A stretch of DNA of 64,000 nt. Origin: Leptospira ilyithenensis (GTDB lineage Bacteria; Spirochaetota; Leptospiria; Leptospirales; Leptospiraceae). A program made the position numbers and the translations under genes. Positions 11,880 through 21,790 of this stretch are shown piece after piece (positions within the stretch are counted from its first letter, which is position 1; the number at the start of each line of letters is the position of its first letter). The notes under the pieces are model-generated. The model saw only the letters and a list, made by a program, of their open reading frames with translations, was not told where the DNA came from and searched no databases. The stretch is from NCBI RefSeq assembly GCF_004771005.1, contig NZ_RQHV01000061.1, positions 186,001-250,000 on the forward strand, given 5' to 3'.

Positions 11880-12254
11880 ATGCCTACAATCAATCAGCTC
11901 ATCCGCCATGGAAGAGACGCACAAAAGAAAAGAACTAAATCTCCCGCTCTAAAGGCATGTCCTCAAAGAAGAGGTGTTTGCACTAGAGTAATGACATTTA
12001 CTCCTAAAAAGCCGAACTCTGCCCTTCGAAAGGTAGCAAGGGTTCGATTGACTACCGGGATTGAAGTGACTGCTTACATTCCTGGCGAAGGTCATAATTT
12101 ACAAGAGCACAACGTGGTACTGATCCGTGGTGGAAGAGTAAAGGATTTACCAGGGGTTCGTTATCATATCATTCGCGGAACACTGGATACTCTCGGTGTG
12201 GACAAACGCCGCAAAAGCCGTTCTAAATACGGTGCGAAAAAACCTAAGGCTTAA
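11880..12254 (+). CDS. rpsL: Small-subunit ribosomal protein S12 (uS12)
   Basis: 124 residues. It has the decoding-centre loops [11 protein letters not shown] (Lys43) and [13 protein letters not shown] (Lys88, Asp89). These lysines are the wild-type, streptomycin-sensitive residues; Asp89 is the usual site of RimO methylthiolation. First gene of the str operon. The 116-base gap after rpoC holds a possible but weak promoter (TTGGAC at 11827-11832, poor -10 17 bases later) and a clear ribosome-binding site (GAAGGA). Confidence 0.97.
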   Translation: MPTINQLIRHGRDAQKKRTKSPALKACPQRRGVCTRVMTFTPKKPNSALRKVARVRLTTGIEVTAYIPGEGHNLQEHNVVLIRGGRVKDLPGVRYHIIRGTLDTLGVDKRRKSRSKYGAKKPKA

Positions 12255-12270
12255 GTAAGGGAAAGATTAT

Positions 12271-12744
12271 ATGTCAAGAAGAAGAGGAAAAGTAGAGCCC
12301 CGCGAAATCATTGGAGATCCGAAATACAATGATAAGGTGGTTACTAAGTTCATCAATTGCCTTATGGTTGATGGAAAGAAAAGCGTCGCAGAATCCGTGT
12401 TTTATGATGCTTTGGAAGTTATTAATAAAAAGACCGGCGCTGATCCATTCCAAGTTTTCCAAGAAGCGTTGGAGAATGTAAAACCACAAGTGGAAGTGAA
12501 ATCCAGAAGAGTGGGCGGGGTGACTTATCAGGTTCCTATCGAAGTTCGTCCGGAAAGAAGACTTGCTCTTGGAATCAGATGGCTTATCCGTTACAGCCGT
12601 GACAGAAACGAAAAATCAATGAAGAACAAATTAGCTGCAGAATTTATGGAAGCTCAAAAAGGCACCGGATCTGCAATTAAGAAGAAAGAAGATATCAGAA
12701 AAATGGCAGATGCAAACAAAGCATTCTCTCATTACCGCTGGTAG
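12271..12744 (+). CDS. rpsG: Small-subunit ribosomal protein S7 (uS7)
   Basis: 157 residues, the usual length. It begins [21 protein letters not shown] and has the S7 signature region [20 protein letters not shown] followed by [13 protein letters not shown]7 nucleates assembly of the 30S head and lines the E site. It follows rpsL by 16 bases. A strong terminator hairpin begins 28 bases after its stop codon. Confidence 0.97.
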   Translation: MSRRRGKVEPREIIGDPKYNDKVVTKFINCLMVDGKKSVAESVFYDALEVINKKTGADPFQVFQEALENVKPQVEVKSRRVGGVTYQVPIEVRPERRLALGIRWLIRYSRDRNEKSMKNKLAAEFMEAQKGTGSAIKKKEDIRKMADANKAFSHYRW

Positions 12745-12772
12745 CAAGATAGATTCGATTCTAAATTTGAGG

Positions 12773-12807
12773 AAAAAGCCGAGTTCAGAACCCGGCTTTT
12801 TGTTTTT
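12773..12807 (+). terminator. Rho-independent terminator after rpsG, abutting the next start codon
   Basis: AAAAAGCCG and CGGCTTTTT (12773-12781 with 12793-12801) pair perfectly. They are extended by GTT/AAC across one A-C mismatch, with a short loop, and the tail is TGTTTTT. The last T (12807) directly precedes the ATG (12808) of the EF-G-like gene. The hairpin therefore occupies the place where that gene's ribosome-binding site would be. Confidence 0.8.
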
Positions 12808-14700
12808 ATGGACTACAGAACCGTTGGAATATTCGCTCATATCGATTCTGGGAAAACCACCCTCACCGAACGGATCTTATTTGAGGCAGGTAAGATTTCT
12901 GCCGTAGGCTCGATCGAAGACGGAACTACAGAATCCGACACACTAAAAGAAGAGATAGAGCGGGGGATTTCCATCCGAACCACGTTCCATTCCATTCAAT
13001 GGAAAACCGGTTTTGGAGAATATTGTCTTCAGATTGTAGACACCCCGGGTCATATCGATTTTAAAAACCAAATCACAGACATTCTACCTGCCATCCAAAT
13101 TGCGATTGTGATCTTGGAGGGAGGCTCTTCCGTCCAGTCCCAGGCGAGACTTGTCATTGAAGAGTTACGGGAAAGCCGGATTCCCATTGTTTTTTTTATC
13201 AATAAACTGGATCGCTTTCAAGATGATTATTTGGATTCTTTGATTTCTCTGGAAGAAATCCTGGGAAAGGCTCCCGAAGTTCTTTTTGAAGAAAATAAGG
13301 AAAAACCGGGGGAATGGGTCTATTATTTGGAATCGGAGCATTCCTTCCCTCCTTCTGTTCATGAAAATTTACTCAAATGGTCCGACGAGTTGTTGTTATC
13401 CCAGTGGAATGACCCCGAGAGCAATACCAAATGGAATATGATCGGGTTGTCCCAAGGAACTAGAGACAATTTTATTTTTCCTATCTATGGCGGATCCGCA
13501 AAGACAGGTCAGGGAGTGAAAGAGCTTCTCAATCTGATTGCCTGGATTCGTCCGAAGGAAAAGAAAACCGATTTGAGCTTATCGCAATACACTCTTTTTC
13601 GTAGAGTGCATCCACAATACGGACGTTATGCTATTATCTTTGGCGAAAAAGAGATCAGTTTGCCTTTTCTTTTGAAAGAGGGAAAAAGGGAAGCCAAGAT
13701 CCAAGAGGCGTATCAGGAAGAAAACGGGGAGTGGGTTGAAATCTCCAAGATTTCGGGGGGAATGTTGTATTACATTCGGGAAACCAGGGAATTGGATACA
13801 ACTCCTGGAAACTATTTGTCCCCCTCCTTTTCGGGCAAAAAAAGAGAGTTAGGAGACATAATGTCCGTTAGTCCCTTCTCTGTTACGATCGAACCGGAAT
13901 CGGAATCAGACAAACCGGATTGGCTGAAGGCTCTTGCGAATCTTTCCTGGGAAGACCCCGGATACCATTTTGAAGAGGATCCTGATACGGGACAGATTCA
14001 TCTTTGGGGGAGAGGAGAACTTCATATTGAGATCGGGCTCCGTAGAATTCAAGAGAATTCACAAAAAAAAATACAAACAGGATCTATAAACATTGCTAGA
14101 TTTGAGCGTTTGAAAAAAATGGCTCATAAGGTTGCACTAGAGCACCGTGCCTTTGAAGATTCAAAGTCGAGTGGCACGCTCATCGCAGTCCTGGAAGATA
14201 CTGCCGACTTTTCAAAGCAAATTGCCTTTGAGGTAAGTCTTCCGGAAGAAGTAAAAAATTCTATCGAAGCGGCTTTCTTTGAATCCACATTATTTGGGTT
14301 CTATGGAAGAGAGGTCATCGGCTTAAGGCTGGTTGTCCTTGGTTTTGAGTTTCCTGGTAAAGACAAAGAACATTTGTCCTCTTTACTAAAGGTTGCGATC
14401 CATTCAGGAATGAAGGATCTGTTTCGTGAGAACACCATTTTGGTTGGTCCTATGACTGAGATCGAAGTTTCAGTCGATACAACACAACTTGGTGTAGTTC
14501 TTTCTGAGCTAAATCGCCGTTCTGCGAAAATCCATTCTGTGGATGAGGAACGAGCGGGTAAGAGTCGCTTAAAAGCCACAGCATCGGCAGAAAACCTGCT
14601 TGGCTTTTCAGGGTCTCTTAGAAATATGACCAAAGGGATAGGCATTTCTTGGGAAAGGACTGCTTTTACCTCTGAATTTTACGCAGTTTTAAAGGAGTAA
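12808..14700 (+). CDS. Divergent EF-G-like translational GTPase
   Basis: 630 residues against about 690-700 for canonical EF-G. The G domain is intact: P-loop AHIDSGKT (10-17), switch I ERGISIRT (51-58), DTPGH (78-82), NKLD (132-135) and a GSAKTGQG-type G5. The C-terminal domain V is recognisable (GPMTEIEVSVDTT...GFSGSLRNMTKGIG). The domain III/IV region is short: the usual tip sequence of domain IV (GYP... and DGSYHDVDSSE-like) is replaced by unrelated residues. It takes the place of fusA between rpsG and tuf. It may be a second EF-G, a recycling factor or a ribosome-protection-like protein; I cannot choose. No Shine-Dalgarno is visible because a terminator hairpin directly precedes the ATG. 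Confidence 0.85.
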   Translation: MDYRTVGIFAHIDSGKTTLTERILFEAGKISAVGSIEDGTTESDTLKEEIERGISIRTTFHSIQWKTGFGEYCLQIVDTPGHIDFKNQITDILPAIQIAIVILEGGSSVQSQARLVIEELRESRIPIVFFINKLDRFQDDYLDSLISLEEILGKAPEVLFEENKEKPGEWVYYLESEHSFPPSVHENLLKWSDELLLSQWNDPESNTKWNMIGLSQGTRDNFIFPIYGGSAKTGQGVKELLNLIAWIRPKEKKTDLSLSQYTLFRRVHPQYGRYAIIFGEKEISLPFLLKEGKREAKIQEAYQEENGEWVEISKISGGMLYYIRETRELDTTPGNYLSPSFSGKKRELGDIMSVSPFSVTIEPESESDKPDWLKALANLSWEDPGYHFEEDPDTGQIHLWGRGELHIEIGLRRIQENSQKKIQTGSINIARFERLKKMAHKVALEHRAFEDSKSSGTLIAVLEDTADFSKQIAFEVSLPEEVKNSIEAAFFESTLFGFYGREVIGLRLVVLGFEFPGKDKEHLSSLLKVAIHSGMKDLFRENTILVGPMTEIEVSVDTTQLGVVLSELNRRSAKIHSVDEERAGKSRLKATASAENLLGFSGSLRNMTKGIGISWERTAFTSEFYAVLKE

Positions 14701-14720
14701 AGAACCCGAATCGGGTCTTT
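14699..14720 (+). other. Small hairpin between the EF-G-like gene and tuf
   Basis: AAAGAACCCG and CGGGTCTTT pair around an AAT loop with one bulged A. The left arm starts in the EF-G-like stop codon. No T-run follows, so it is more likely a weak attenuator, a pause or processing structure, or an mRNA 3' end protector than a true terminator. Confidence 0.4.
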
Positions 14721-14749
14721 GAACCACGATTGAGGAGTAGATTTTAACA

Positions 14750-15955
14750 ATGGCTAAAGAAAAATTTGACCGTTCAAAACCACATTTAAACATCGGAACA
14801 ATTGGTCACGTCGACCATGGTAAGACCACTCTAACTGCCGCTATTACTACAACATTAGCAAAAGTAGTCGGTGGAAAGAACAAAGCAATTGCTTACGACC
14901 AAATCGATAACGCACCAGAAGAAAAGGCTCGTGGGATTACTATTGCTACTTCCCACCAAGAATATGAAACTCCTAATCGCCATTATGCACATGTGGATTG
15001 TCCAGGTCACGCTGACTATGTGAAAAACATGATCACTGGCGCAGCTCAAATGGACGCAGCGATCCTTGTGGTTTCTGCAACTGATGGCGCTATGCCTCAG
15101 ACAAAAGAGCACATCCTTCTTGCTCGCCAAGTTGGTGTTCCATACATCGTAGTTTATCTTAACAAAGCAGACATGCTAGCTGCTGATGAAAGAGAAGACA
15201 TGATTGAGATGGTGAAAGAAGAGATTAAAGACCTTCTTAACAAATACAACTTCCCAGGTGACAAAACTCCTTTCGTTTCAGGTTCTGCTCTGAAAGCACT
15301 TGAAGGCGAGGACACTGATCTTGGAATGAAATCCATCATCAAACTTATGGAAGCGGTTGATACTTACGTTCCAAACCCTACCCGTATTATTGACAAACCT
15401 TTCCTTATGCCTGTTGAAGACGTTTTCTCGATCACTGGTCGTGGAACTGTTGCAACCGGTCGTGTGGAGCAAGGTATTCTTAAAATCAACGACGAGATCG
15501 AAATCGTTGGAATCCGTGATACTACCAAGTCTGTTGTTACCGGAATTGAAATGTTCCGTAAACTATTAGACCAGGCAGAAGCTGGTGACAACATCGGTGC
15601 TCTACTTCGCGGGACTAAAAAAGAAGACATCGAAAGAGGTCAGGTTCTTGCGAAACCGGGGACTATCACTCCGCACAGAAAATTCAAAGCGGAAGTTTAC
15701 GTTCTTACCAAAGATGAAGGCGGACGTCACACTCCTTTCTTCAATAACTATCGTCCACAATTCTACTTCCGAACTACTGACATCACTGGTGTTTGTAACC
15801 TTCCTGGTGGAATGGAAATGGTTATGCCTGGTGACAACGTAACGATGTCAATTGAATTGATTCATCCGATTGCGATGGACCAAGGACTCAAGTTTGCAAT
15901 TCGTGAAGGTGGAAGAACCATCGGATCGGGTGTCGTAGCGGAGATCGTTGAGTAA
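14750..15955 (+). CDS. tuf: Elongation factor Tu
   Basis: 401 residues. GTP-binding motifs are GHVDHGKT (19-26), DCPGH and NKAD (the canonical NKCD with Ala). It ends with the standard [16 protein letters not shown]-Tu delivers aminoacyl-tRNA to the ribosome. It has its own strong Shine-Dalgarno (GAGGAG) and lies 5 bases ahead of rpsJ, so the str and S10 operons are effectively joined. Confidence 0.98.
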   Translation: MAKEKFDRSKPHLNIGTIGHVDHGKTTLTAAITTTLAKVVGGKNKAIAYDQIDNAPEEKARGITIATSHQEYETPNRHYAHVDCPGHADYVKNMITGAAQMDAAILVVSATDGAMPQTKEHILLARQVGVPYIVVYLNKADMLAADEREDMIEMVKEEIKDLLNKYNFPGDKTPFVSGSALKALEGEDTDLGMKSIIKLMEAVDTYVPNPTRIIDKPFLMPVEDVFSITGRGTVATGRVEQGILKINDEIEIVGIRDTTKSVVTGIEMFRKLLDQAEAGDNIGALLRGTKKEDIERGQVLAKPGTITPHRKFKAEVYVLTKDEGGRHTPFFNNYRPQFYFRTTDITGVCNLPGGMEMVMPGDNVTMSIELIHPIAMDQGLKFAIREGGRTIGSGVVAEIVE

Positions 15956-15960
15956 TCCAA

Positions 15961-16269
15961 ATGGCTGGACAAAGAATTCGCGTTAAATTAAAAGCTTTCG
16001 ATCATAGACTGATTGACCAATCGACCTATGAAATCGTAGCGACAGCGAAAAGGACCGGAGCAACAGTTTCCGGTCCCATCCCGCTTCCTACTAAAAAAGA
16101 AATCTATACTGTATTACGTTCTCCCCACGTGAATAAAAAAGCTAGAGAACAATTCGAAATGAGAACTCACAAGAGACTCATAGATATTTTAAATACTAAT
16201 GAAGATACTGTAGAAGCTCTGATGAAGCTTCAACTCCCCGCCGGAGTTTCAGTAGATATCAAATCCTAA
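15961..16269 (+). CDS. rpsJ: Small-subunit ribosomal protein S10 (uS10)
   Basis: 102 residues, the normal length. It begins [19 protein letters not shown] and contains [30 protein letters not shown], the family signature. It is part of the 30S head and a NusE transcription partner. First gene of the S10 operon, following tuf without a visible promoter. Confidence 0.97.
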   Translation: MAGQRIRVKLKAFDHRLIDQSTYEIVATAKRTGATVSGPIPLPTKKEIYTVLRSPHVNKKAREQFEMRTHKRLIDILNTNEDTVEALMKLQLPAGVSVDIKS

Positions 16270-16281
16270 GGGATAGGATCC

Positions 16282-16905
16282 ATGGCAAAAGGTTTACTCG
16301 CAGAAAAATTGGGCATGGCCCACATCTTTAACAACGAAGGTAAAATGGTTACTGTAACCGTTTTGCGCGTGGGTCCTTGTTTTGTTTCACAAATCAAGAC
16401 GACAGCAAATGACGGTTACGAAGCTGTTCAACTTGCGTTTGCTGAAGCGAAAGAAAAAAATCTTTCCAAAGCAGAACTAGGCCACTTGAAAAAAGCAAGT
16501 ATCGGAGCAAAACGACACTTAGCGGAATTCAAAGGGTTTGATTCCGTTGCAGTCGGTGCAGAACTGAAAGCATCCGACATTTTCGCTTTAAATGATACTG
16601 TTAAAGTTTCAGGAACTTCCAAAGGGAAGGGAACACAAGGTGTTATCAAAAGACATGGTTTCGCAGGTGGTCCAGCAGGCCACGGTTCCAGATTCCAAAG
16701 ACATCCCGGTTCCATTGGTTCCAACACAACTCCTGGCCGCGTTTTCAAAGGTTTGAAGATGGGTGGGCGTATGGGAAATGCACAAAGCACTGTTAGAAAT
16801 CTGAAAGTTGTTAAAATAGAAGCCGATCAAAATTTAATCTTCGTATCAGGATCAGTTCCTGGCCGCGACACTTCTATTGTTACAATCGAGAAAATTGGTA
16901 ACTAG
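16282..16905 (+). CDS. rplC: Large-subunit ribosomal protein L3 (uL3)
   Basis: 207 residues. The conserved loop [19 protein letters not shown] and the run [13 protein letters not shown] near the peptidyl-transferase centre are clear. A GGATC-rich ribosome-binding region separates it from rpsJ by 12 bases. L3 is an early 50S assembly protein. Confidence 0.97.
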   Translation: MAKGLLAEKLGMAHIFNNEGKMVTVTVLRVGPCFVSQIKTTANDGYEAVQLAFAEAKEKNLSKAELGHLKKASIGAKRHLAEFKGFDSVAVGAELKASDIFALNDTVKVSGTSKGKGTQGVIKRHGFAGGPAGHGSRFQRHPGSIGSNTTPGRVFKGLKMGGRMGNAQSTVRNLKVVKIEADQNLIFVSGSVPGRDTSIVTIEKIGN

Positions 16906-16913
16906 GTAAATAT

Positions 16914-17552
16914 ATGAAAGCACGTAAATATAATAAAGAAGGCGTGTTCCTAAGTGAAGTGGAGCTTCCTAGCGCACTTTTCGAAACAGGAATCAGCCAA
17001 GGTGCTATTTATGACGCAGTGAAAGCAGAAAATGCAAACCTTCGTCAGGGAACTCACTCTACAAAAGATCGTTCTGAAGTGCGCGGTGGTGGTAAAAAAC
17101 CTTGGGCACAAAAAGGAACGGGTCGTGCGAGACAAGGTTCCATCAGAGCTCCTCATTTCGTAGGTGGTGGTATCATTCATGGACCAAAACCAAGAGATTA
17201 TTCTTCTAATCTTTCCCGAAGTGTAAAAAGAAAAGCAGTTCTTTCCATCTTAAACAAGAAAGCGGAAGAGAACAGGATTTCTATCATTGAGGATGTGGAA
17301 CCTGCTTCCTATTCGACAAAATCCATTTTCAATATTTTGAAAAAGATGGAGATTGCGGAAAAAGGAAATGTAGGCTTTGTAGTGGCTGGTGAAAACCAAT
17401 TCCTCAAAAAATCAACTCGCAATATCGAAAACTTAAAGTATGTAAACAGCAAACGTATTGTTTGCCGCGACATCCTTTACAATAACAATCTTGTAATTTC
17501 CGAAAGTGCTTTGAAAGAATTACTTTCGCAATACTCAAAAAAGCAGGGATAG
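16914..17552 (+). CDS. rplD: Large-subunit ribosomal protein L4 (uL4)
   Basis: 212 residues. The exit-tunnel loop is recognised by [33 protein letters not shown]. In E. coli, L4 also represses the S10 operon by binding its leader; whether that holds here cannot be read from the sequence, since rpsJ has almost no leader. It lies 8 bases after rplC. Confidence 0.96.
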   Translation: MKARKYNKEGVFLSEVELPSALFETGISQGAIYDAVKAENANLRQGTHSTKDRSEVRGGGKKPWAQKGTGRARQGSIRAPHFVGGGIIHGPKPRDYSSNLSRSVKRKAVLSILNKKAEENRISIIEDVEPASYSTKSIFNILKKMEIAEKGNVGFVVAGENQFLKKSTRNIENLKYVNSKRIVCRDILYNNNLVISESALKELLSQYSKKQG

Positions 17553-17556
17553 ATTC

Positions 17557-17862
17557 GTGAATTTAGAAAATGTAATCCTCTCTCCGGTTGTGACTGAAAA
17601 GTCGCAAGATCTTCAAACTATCGGAGAACGTTTAGGAAAAAGAACCGTAAAGTATACTTTTAAAGTTCATTCCGATGCGAACAAGACACTCATCAAACAA
17701 GCATTAAAGAAAATGTATGGTGTTGTTCCAAGCGCAGTAAACGTTTCTGTTTTTCGCGGTAAAATGAAAAAGTTTAGAAATATGCCGGCTCCACGACCAC
17801 ATTATAAGAAAGCGGTCGTGACTTTCGCTGATGGCGCAAATTTGGACTTCGCTAAGGTTTAA
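17557..17862 (+). CDS. rplW: Large-subunit ribosomal protein L23 (uL23)
   Basis: 101 residues from a GTG start at 17557, four bases after the rplD stop. It begins [19 protein letters not shown] and includes the typical [13 protein letters not shown] block. L23 is at the tunnel exit and docks trigger factor and SRP. Length and start agree with the family. Confidence 0.96.
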   Translation: MNLENVILSPVVTEKSQDLQTIGERLGKRTVKYTFKVHSDANKTLIKQALKKMYGVVPSAVNVSVFRGKMKKFRNMPAPRPHYKKAVVTFADGANLDFAKV

Positions 17863-17864
17863 AA

Positions 17865-18701
17865 ATGGGAATTAGAAAATTAAAACCAACTACCCAGTCT
17901 TCACGTTTTTATTCTGTATTAGATTTCAAAGAAATCACAGAAGCGACTCCGCACAAAGCTTTGACACTCAATATCAGCTACAAGGCTGGTAGAGATAACA
18001 AAGGTAGAATTGCGGTTCGTAGAAAGGGCGGAAGAAACAAAAGAAAGTTCCGTATTATCGATTTCAAAAGAAACAAAGTCGGAATCCAAGCGACTGTTAA
18101 AACAATCGAATACGATCCGAATCGTTCTGCGTTTATCGCACTTGTTTGTTATGCGGATGGAGAATACAGATACATTCTGGCTCCGAACGGTCTCAAAGTA
18201 GGGGACAAAGTGATTTCCGGTCCAACAGCGGAAATCAAATTGGGAAACACTCTTCCTTTGGATAAGATCCCTGCAGGAACGAACGTTCATAATATCGAAT
18301 TACATATCGGAAAAGGCGGTCAGATCGCAAGAACCGCAGGTTCTTTTGCAGTGATTGCTGCGAAAGACGGTGACTATGTAAGTTTAAGACTTCCTTCTTC
18401 GGAAGTTCGTAAAATTCGCAAAGAATGTGTAGCAACGATCGGAGAGCTTTCCAACAAAGACCACAACCAGGTCATCATTGGAAAAGCGGGAAGAAATCGT
18501 TGGTTAGGAAAACGTCCAAAGGTTCGCGGGGTGGTAATGAACCCGGTGGATCACCCACTCGGTGGTGGGGAAGGTAGAACTTCCGGAGGTCGCCACCCGG
18601 TGACTCCTTGGGGTAAACCGACAAAAGGTTTCAAAACTCGTAAAACGAGACCAAGCGAACGTTTCATCGTACAAAGACGTAAGAAAAATAGGAATAGGTA
18701 G
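17865..18701 (+). CDS. rplB: Large-subunit ribosomal protein L2 (uL2)
   Basis: 278 residues. The conserved C-terminal segment [19 protein letters not shown] includes the His needed for peptidyl-transferase function. N-terminal [19 protein letters not shown] is typical. It lies two bases after rplW, so translation is probably coupled. Confidence 0.98.
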   Translation: MGIRKLKPTTQSSRFYSVLDFKEITEATPHKALTLNISYKAGRDNKGRIAVRRKGGRNKRKFRIIDFKRNKVGIQATVKTIEYDPNRSAFIALVCYADGEYRYILAPNGLKVGDKVISGPTAEIKLGNTLPLDKIPAGTNVHNIELHIGKGGQIARTAGSFAVIAAKDGDYVSLRLPSSEVRKIRKECVATIGELSNKDHNQVIIGKAGRNRWLGKRPKVRGVVMNPVDHPLGGGEGRTSGGRHPVTPWGKPTKGFKTRKTRPSERFIVQRRKKNRNR

Positions 18702-18714
18702 GATCTAGGATACC

Positions 18715-18993
18715 ATGGCTAGAAGCTTAAAAAAAGGTCCGTTCATAGACGACCACCTCATGAAAAAAATCACTGCACTCAACTCTGAAGGCAAAAAGAC
18801 TCCTTTCAAGTCTTGGTCTCGCAGAAGTACGATCTATCCTGATATGATCGGGCACACAGTAATGATTCACAATGGAAAGTCATTTGTTCCAGTTTACATC
18901 AATGACAATATGATTGGTCATAAACTTGGCGAATTTGCTCCAACCCGTACCTTCCGAGGTCACGGTGGAGACAAGAAAGTAGCGAAGAAATAG
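18715..18993 (+). CDS. rpsS: Small-subunit ribosomal protein S19 (uS19)
   Basis: 92 residues. It starts [18 protein letters not shown] and carries the signature [20 protein letters not shown]19 binds 16S rRNA in the 30S head with S13. Position between rplB and rplV is the universal S10-operon order. Confidence 0.97.
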   Translation: MARSLKKGPFIDDHLMKKITALNSEGKKTPFKSWSRRSTIYPDMIGHTVMIHNGKSFVPVYINDNMIGHKLGEFAPTRTFRGHGGDKKVAKK

Positions 18994-19001
18994 GTAAGGA
19001 A

Positions 19002-19352
19002 ATGGAAGCTAAAGCAGTCGCAAAACACGTAAGAATTTCAGCCAGAAAAGCAAGGTTAGTTGCTGATGAAATTCGTGGTTATGATTACAAAGAAGCTATT
19101 GATATTCTTCGTTTTACCAATAAAGCCGCGAGCCCGATGATTATTAACTTACTCAATTCGGCTGTTGCCAATGCCATTCAAATGAATGAAGGATTGGATC
19201 CGGCGAGTCTTTTTGTTAAGAAGATTTACATAGATGACGGTCCTATCATGAAAAGATACAGACCGAGAGCACGAGGACGTGCGTCCAGAATTCGTAAACG
19301 TTTAAGCCACATCACTGTGGTAGTTGCAGAGACAGAAAAGAAGGCAAAATAA
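19002..19352 (+). CDS. rplV: Large-subunit ribosomal protein L22 (uL22)
   Basis: 116 residues. The beta-hairpin that reaches into the exit tunnel is seen as [32 protein letters not shown]-terminal [23 protein letters not shown] is typical. It follows rpsS by 8 bases. Confidence 0.97.
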   Translation: MEAKAVAKHVRISARKARLVADEIRGYDYKEAIDILRFTNKAASPMIINLLNSAVANAIQMNEGLDPASLFVKKIYIDDGPIMKRYRPRARGRASRIRKRLSHITVVVAETEKKAK

Positions 19353-19355
19353 GAT

Positions 19356-20036
19356 ATGGGTCAAAAAGTAAATCCAATCGGACTTCGAATCGGAATCACA
19401 AGAAATTGGGATTCCATATGGTATTCTAAACAAGATTATATTAAAAACCTTCACGAAGATATTAAGATTCGTAGATTTCTTTTAAAGAAATTTAAGAATG
19501 CTTCTGTCGTGAAAGTTGTAGTAGAAAGATTTCCGGAAAAAATCAACATCAATCTTCATACATCCAAGCCAGGTATGGTGATCGGTCAAAAAGGTCAGAA
19601 CATCGAAGCAGTGAAACAAGAACTGAAGAAGATGGCTGATAAACCGATCGGCATGAACATCATTGAAGTTAAAAAGCCGGAGATCATTGCTCAGGCAATT
19701 GCCGAAACAGTAGCTTTGCAAATCGAACAAAGGATGCCTTTTAGAAGAGTTATGAAGGCTGAACTTAGACGCGCTATGCGAGGTGGAGTAGAGGGTGTAA
19801 AAATCCAAATCTCCGGTCGTTTGAATGGTGCGGATATGGCTCGAACTGAAAAATATATGGAAGGCCGGGTTCCACTTCATACACTTCGCGCGAAGATCGA
19901 TTTCGGTTTCAAAGAAGCCCTTACCACTTTCGGTCAAATCGGTGTGAAAGTATGGACTTATACTGGAGATTTCTTCCCAACTAATAAAGAAGAATCCGAA
20001 GAAGACAAATACGCTGTAAAAAGAAGAACAAGTTAA
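19356..20036 (+). CDS. rpsC: Small-subunit ribosomal protein S3 (uS3)
   Basis: 226 residues. It begins [20 protein letters not shown]. The type-2 KH domain has the loop [12 protein letters not shown], and the C-terminal part carries [12 protein letters not shown]. The last 20 residues are highly charged. S3 lines the mRNA entry channel. Three bases separate it from rplV. Confidence 0.97.
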   Translation: MGQKVNPIGLRIGITRNWDSIWYSKQDYIKNLHEDIKIRRFLLKKFKNASVVKVVVERFPEKININLHTSKPGMVIGQKGQNIEAVKQELKKMADKPIGMNIIEVKKPEIIAQAIAETVALQIEQRMPFRRVMKAELRRAMRGGVEGVKIQISGRLNGADMARTEKYMEGRVPLHTLRAKIDFGFKEALTTFGQIGVKVWTYTGDFFPTNKEESEEDKYAVKRRTS

Positions 20037-20058
20037 GAACTTTTAAAGAGATACTAAG

Positions 20059-20472
20059 ATGTTAGCACCAAAGCGAGTTAAATTTAGAAAGCGCCAAAGA
20101 GGACGCCTGAAAGGTAAGGACGAAAGAGGTTCTTACGTTGCTTTCGGAGAGTATGGTTTAAAAGCAGTTGAGTCGGGCAGAATGACTGCTCGTCAAATTG
20201 AAGCTGCAAGGATTACTATCAACCGCCAAGTGAAACGTGGTGGGAAACTCTGGATCAGGATTTTTCCACATTTACCAATCACTAAAAAACCTGCGGAAAC
20301 TCGTATGGGTAAAGGAAAAGGAAATCCGGAGTTCTGGATTGCTGAAATCCGTCCCGGACGTGTTCTATTTGAAATGGCAGGTATTGATGAAGAAACAGCA
20401 AGAAAGGCACTTCACCTGGCATCATTTAAGCTTCCTATGGAGACTGTATTTGTGAAGAGGAACATACTATGA
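20059..20472 (+). CDS. rplP: Large-subunit ribosomal protein L16 (uL16)
   Basis: 137 residues. It begins [19 protein letters not shown] and has the signature [30 protein letters not shown]16 organises the A-site tRNA-binding region of the 50S. Its stop overlaps the start of rpmC by four bases (ATGA-type overlap). Confidence 0.97.
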   Translation: MLAPKRVKFRKRQRGRLKGKDERGSYVAFGEYGLKAVESGRMTARQIEAARITINRQVKRGGKLWIRIFPHLPITKKPAETRMGKGKGNPEFWIAEIRPGRVLFEMAGIDEETARKALHLASFKLPMETVFVKRNIL

Positions 20473-20741
20473 AAGACAACTTTCGTTCCTTATCTGTAGA
20501 CGAATTAAAAAAAGAAGTACAATCCGCTTCCGAAGAAGTGAGAAAAGCCCGTTTTCAATTTGGGGTTACCAGATCCCTTGAAAACCCAAAGCTGATTCAC
20601 AACCAAAAGAAGAGAATTGCACAAGCGCTTACTATCCAACGAGAGAAGGAATTAGCGGCGGCGGGAAAACTCAAACAAATCCCACCTAAAGCTGGTAAAG
20701 CGGCACCGGTTGCGAAAGCGACCAAGGGCAAGAAGAAGTAG
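20469..20741 (+). CDS. rpmC: Large-subunit ribosomal protein L29 (uL29), with basic C-terminal tail
   Basis: 90 residues against about 63-70 in most bacteria. The core ([12 protein letters not shown]..., [24 protein letters not shown]) is the usual two-helix protein at the tunnel exit. The extra 20-25 residues are an Ala/Lys/Pro-rich tail ending KATKGKKK. The frame is intact, so the tail is real rather than a mis-called end. Confidence 0.94.
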   Translation: MKDNFRSLSVDELKKEVQSASEEVRKARFQFGVTRSLENPKLIHNQKKRIAQALTIQREKELAAAGKLKQIPPKAGKAAPVAKATKGKKK

Positions 20742-20744
20742 GTT

Positions 20745-21014
20745 ATGGAAGCAAAGAATTTAAAGAAATCTTTAACCATTCAAGGTGTTGTAGTTAGTGA
20801 TGCGATGGAAAAAACTGTGATCATTGAAGTGATCACTAGAAAAACTCACCCTCGTTTCAAGAAGATTATGACAAGAACTTCACGTGTGAAAATTCACGAT
20901 GAAAAAAACGAATGTCAAGTAGGGGACAAAGTGATCGCAATTGAAACTCGTCCTCTATCCAAACAGAAACATCACAAACTTTTAAAGGTTGTTGAGAAGG
21001 CGAAACTAGTATGA
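20745..21014 (+). CDS. rpsQ: Small-subunit ribosomal protein S17 (uS17)
   Basis: 89 residues of OB-fold type. It shows [22 protein letters not shown] and the signature [22 protein letters not shown]17 binds helix 11 of 16S rRNA early in assembly. Its stop overlaps the rplN start by four bases. Confidence 0.97.
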   Translation: MEAKNLKKSLTIQGVVVSDAMEKTVIIEVITRKTHPRFKKIMTRTSRVKIHDEKNECQVGDKVIAIETRPLSKQKHHKLLKVVEKAKLV

Positions 21015-21403
21015 TTCAGCAAGAAACTATTTTACAAGTTGCCGATAACTCGGGTGTAAAAAAAGTCATGTGCGTAAAAGTTCTTGGTGGATCTAAGAAA
21101 CGATACGCTAGTCTCGGCGATGAAATCATTGTCGCTGTAAAAGATGCACAACCTGCTTACGGTCTTCGTGACGGGCAAGGTAAAAAAGTACACAGCAAAG
21201 CGGTTCAAAGAGCGGTTGTTGTGCGAACTAAAAAAGAAGTTCGCCGTGCTGACGGAACTTACATCCGTTTTGATGACAACGCAGTTGCCATCATTGATGA
21301 TAAAGGCAATCCTAAAGGAACTCGTATTTTTGGGCCGGTGGCCCGTGAACTCCGTGATAAGAAATATATGAAAATCATATCACTCGCTCCGGAGGTTTTA
21401 TAA
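21011..21403 (+). CDS. rplN: Large-subunit ribosomal protein L14 (uL14), with a short internal insertion
   Basis: 130 residues, where most L14 proteins have 122-123. The ends are canonical ([20 protein letters not shown] at the start, [13 protein letters not shown] at the end). Compared with the E. coli sequence as I recall it, about eight extra residues lie in the basic loop near positions 48-64 ([20 protein letters not shown]). L14 contributes to the intersubunit face of the 50S. Confidence 0.96.
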   Translation: MIQQETILQVADNSGVKKVMCVKVLGGSKKRYASLGDEIIVAVKDAQPAYGLRDGQGKKVHSKAVQRAVVVRTKKEVRRADGTYIRFDDNAVAIIDDKGNPKGTRIFGPVARELRDKKYMKIISLAPEVL

Positions 21404-21404
21404 T

Positions 21405-21788
21405 ATGCCAGTAAAATTAGCTTATCGTGGTTCAGAACCTACGAAATTCAAAAAAACTAAAATCAAAAAAGATGATGAAGTTTTGGTTATTTCCGGAAAA
21501 GAGAAAGGAAAGAAAGGAAAGGTTCTCGCGGTTGATAAAAGAAAAGACCGTGTTTACATCGAAGGTGTAAACAAGAGACGCCGGTACGTGAGACCGACTC
21601 AAGAGAACCCACAAGGTGGGGCGATTGAGATCGAATTTCCGATCCATATTTCCAATGTAATGTTTAGCGATCCTAAGGCTGATAACAAAGCGAAGCCTAA
21701 GAAGAAAATTAAGGCTGTACGCCTTGGTTTTTCCAAAAAGGATGGTAAAACGATCCGCGTGACACGTCCGGAAGGTAAAGAAGTATAA
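21405..21788 (+). CDS. rplX: Large-subunit ribosomal protein L24 (uL24), with N-terminal extension
   Basis: 127 residues against about 102-105 usually. The KOW motif ([19 protein letters not shown]) begins near residue 23, some 17 residues later than normal, so the N-terminus is extended. The chosen ATG is one base after the rplN stop with a good ribosome-binding site (GGAGG), so the extension is likely real. L24 initiates 50S assembly. Confidence 0.95.
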   Translation: MPVKLAYRGSEPTKFKKTKIKKDDEVLVISGKEKGKKGKVLAVDKRKDRVYIEGVNKRRRYVRPTQENPQGGAIEIEFPIHISNVMFSDPKADNKAKPKKKIKAVRLGFSKKDGKTIRVTRPEGKEV

Positions 21789-21790
21789 TT

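Noticed and set aside
12808..14700. Calling the EF-G-like gene a Tet(M)-type resistance factor
   Set aside because: Located in the str operon with matching base composition; no sign of recent transfer, and domain IV lacks the Tet(M) features I could check.
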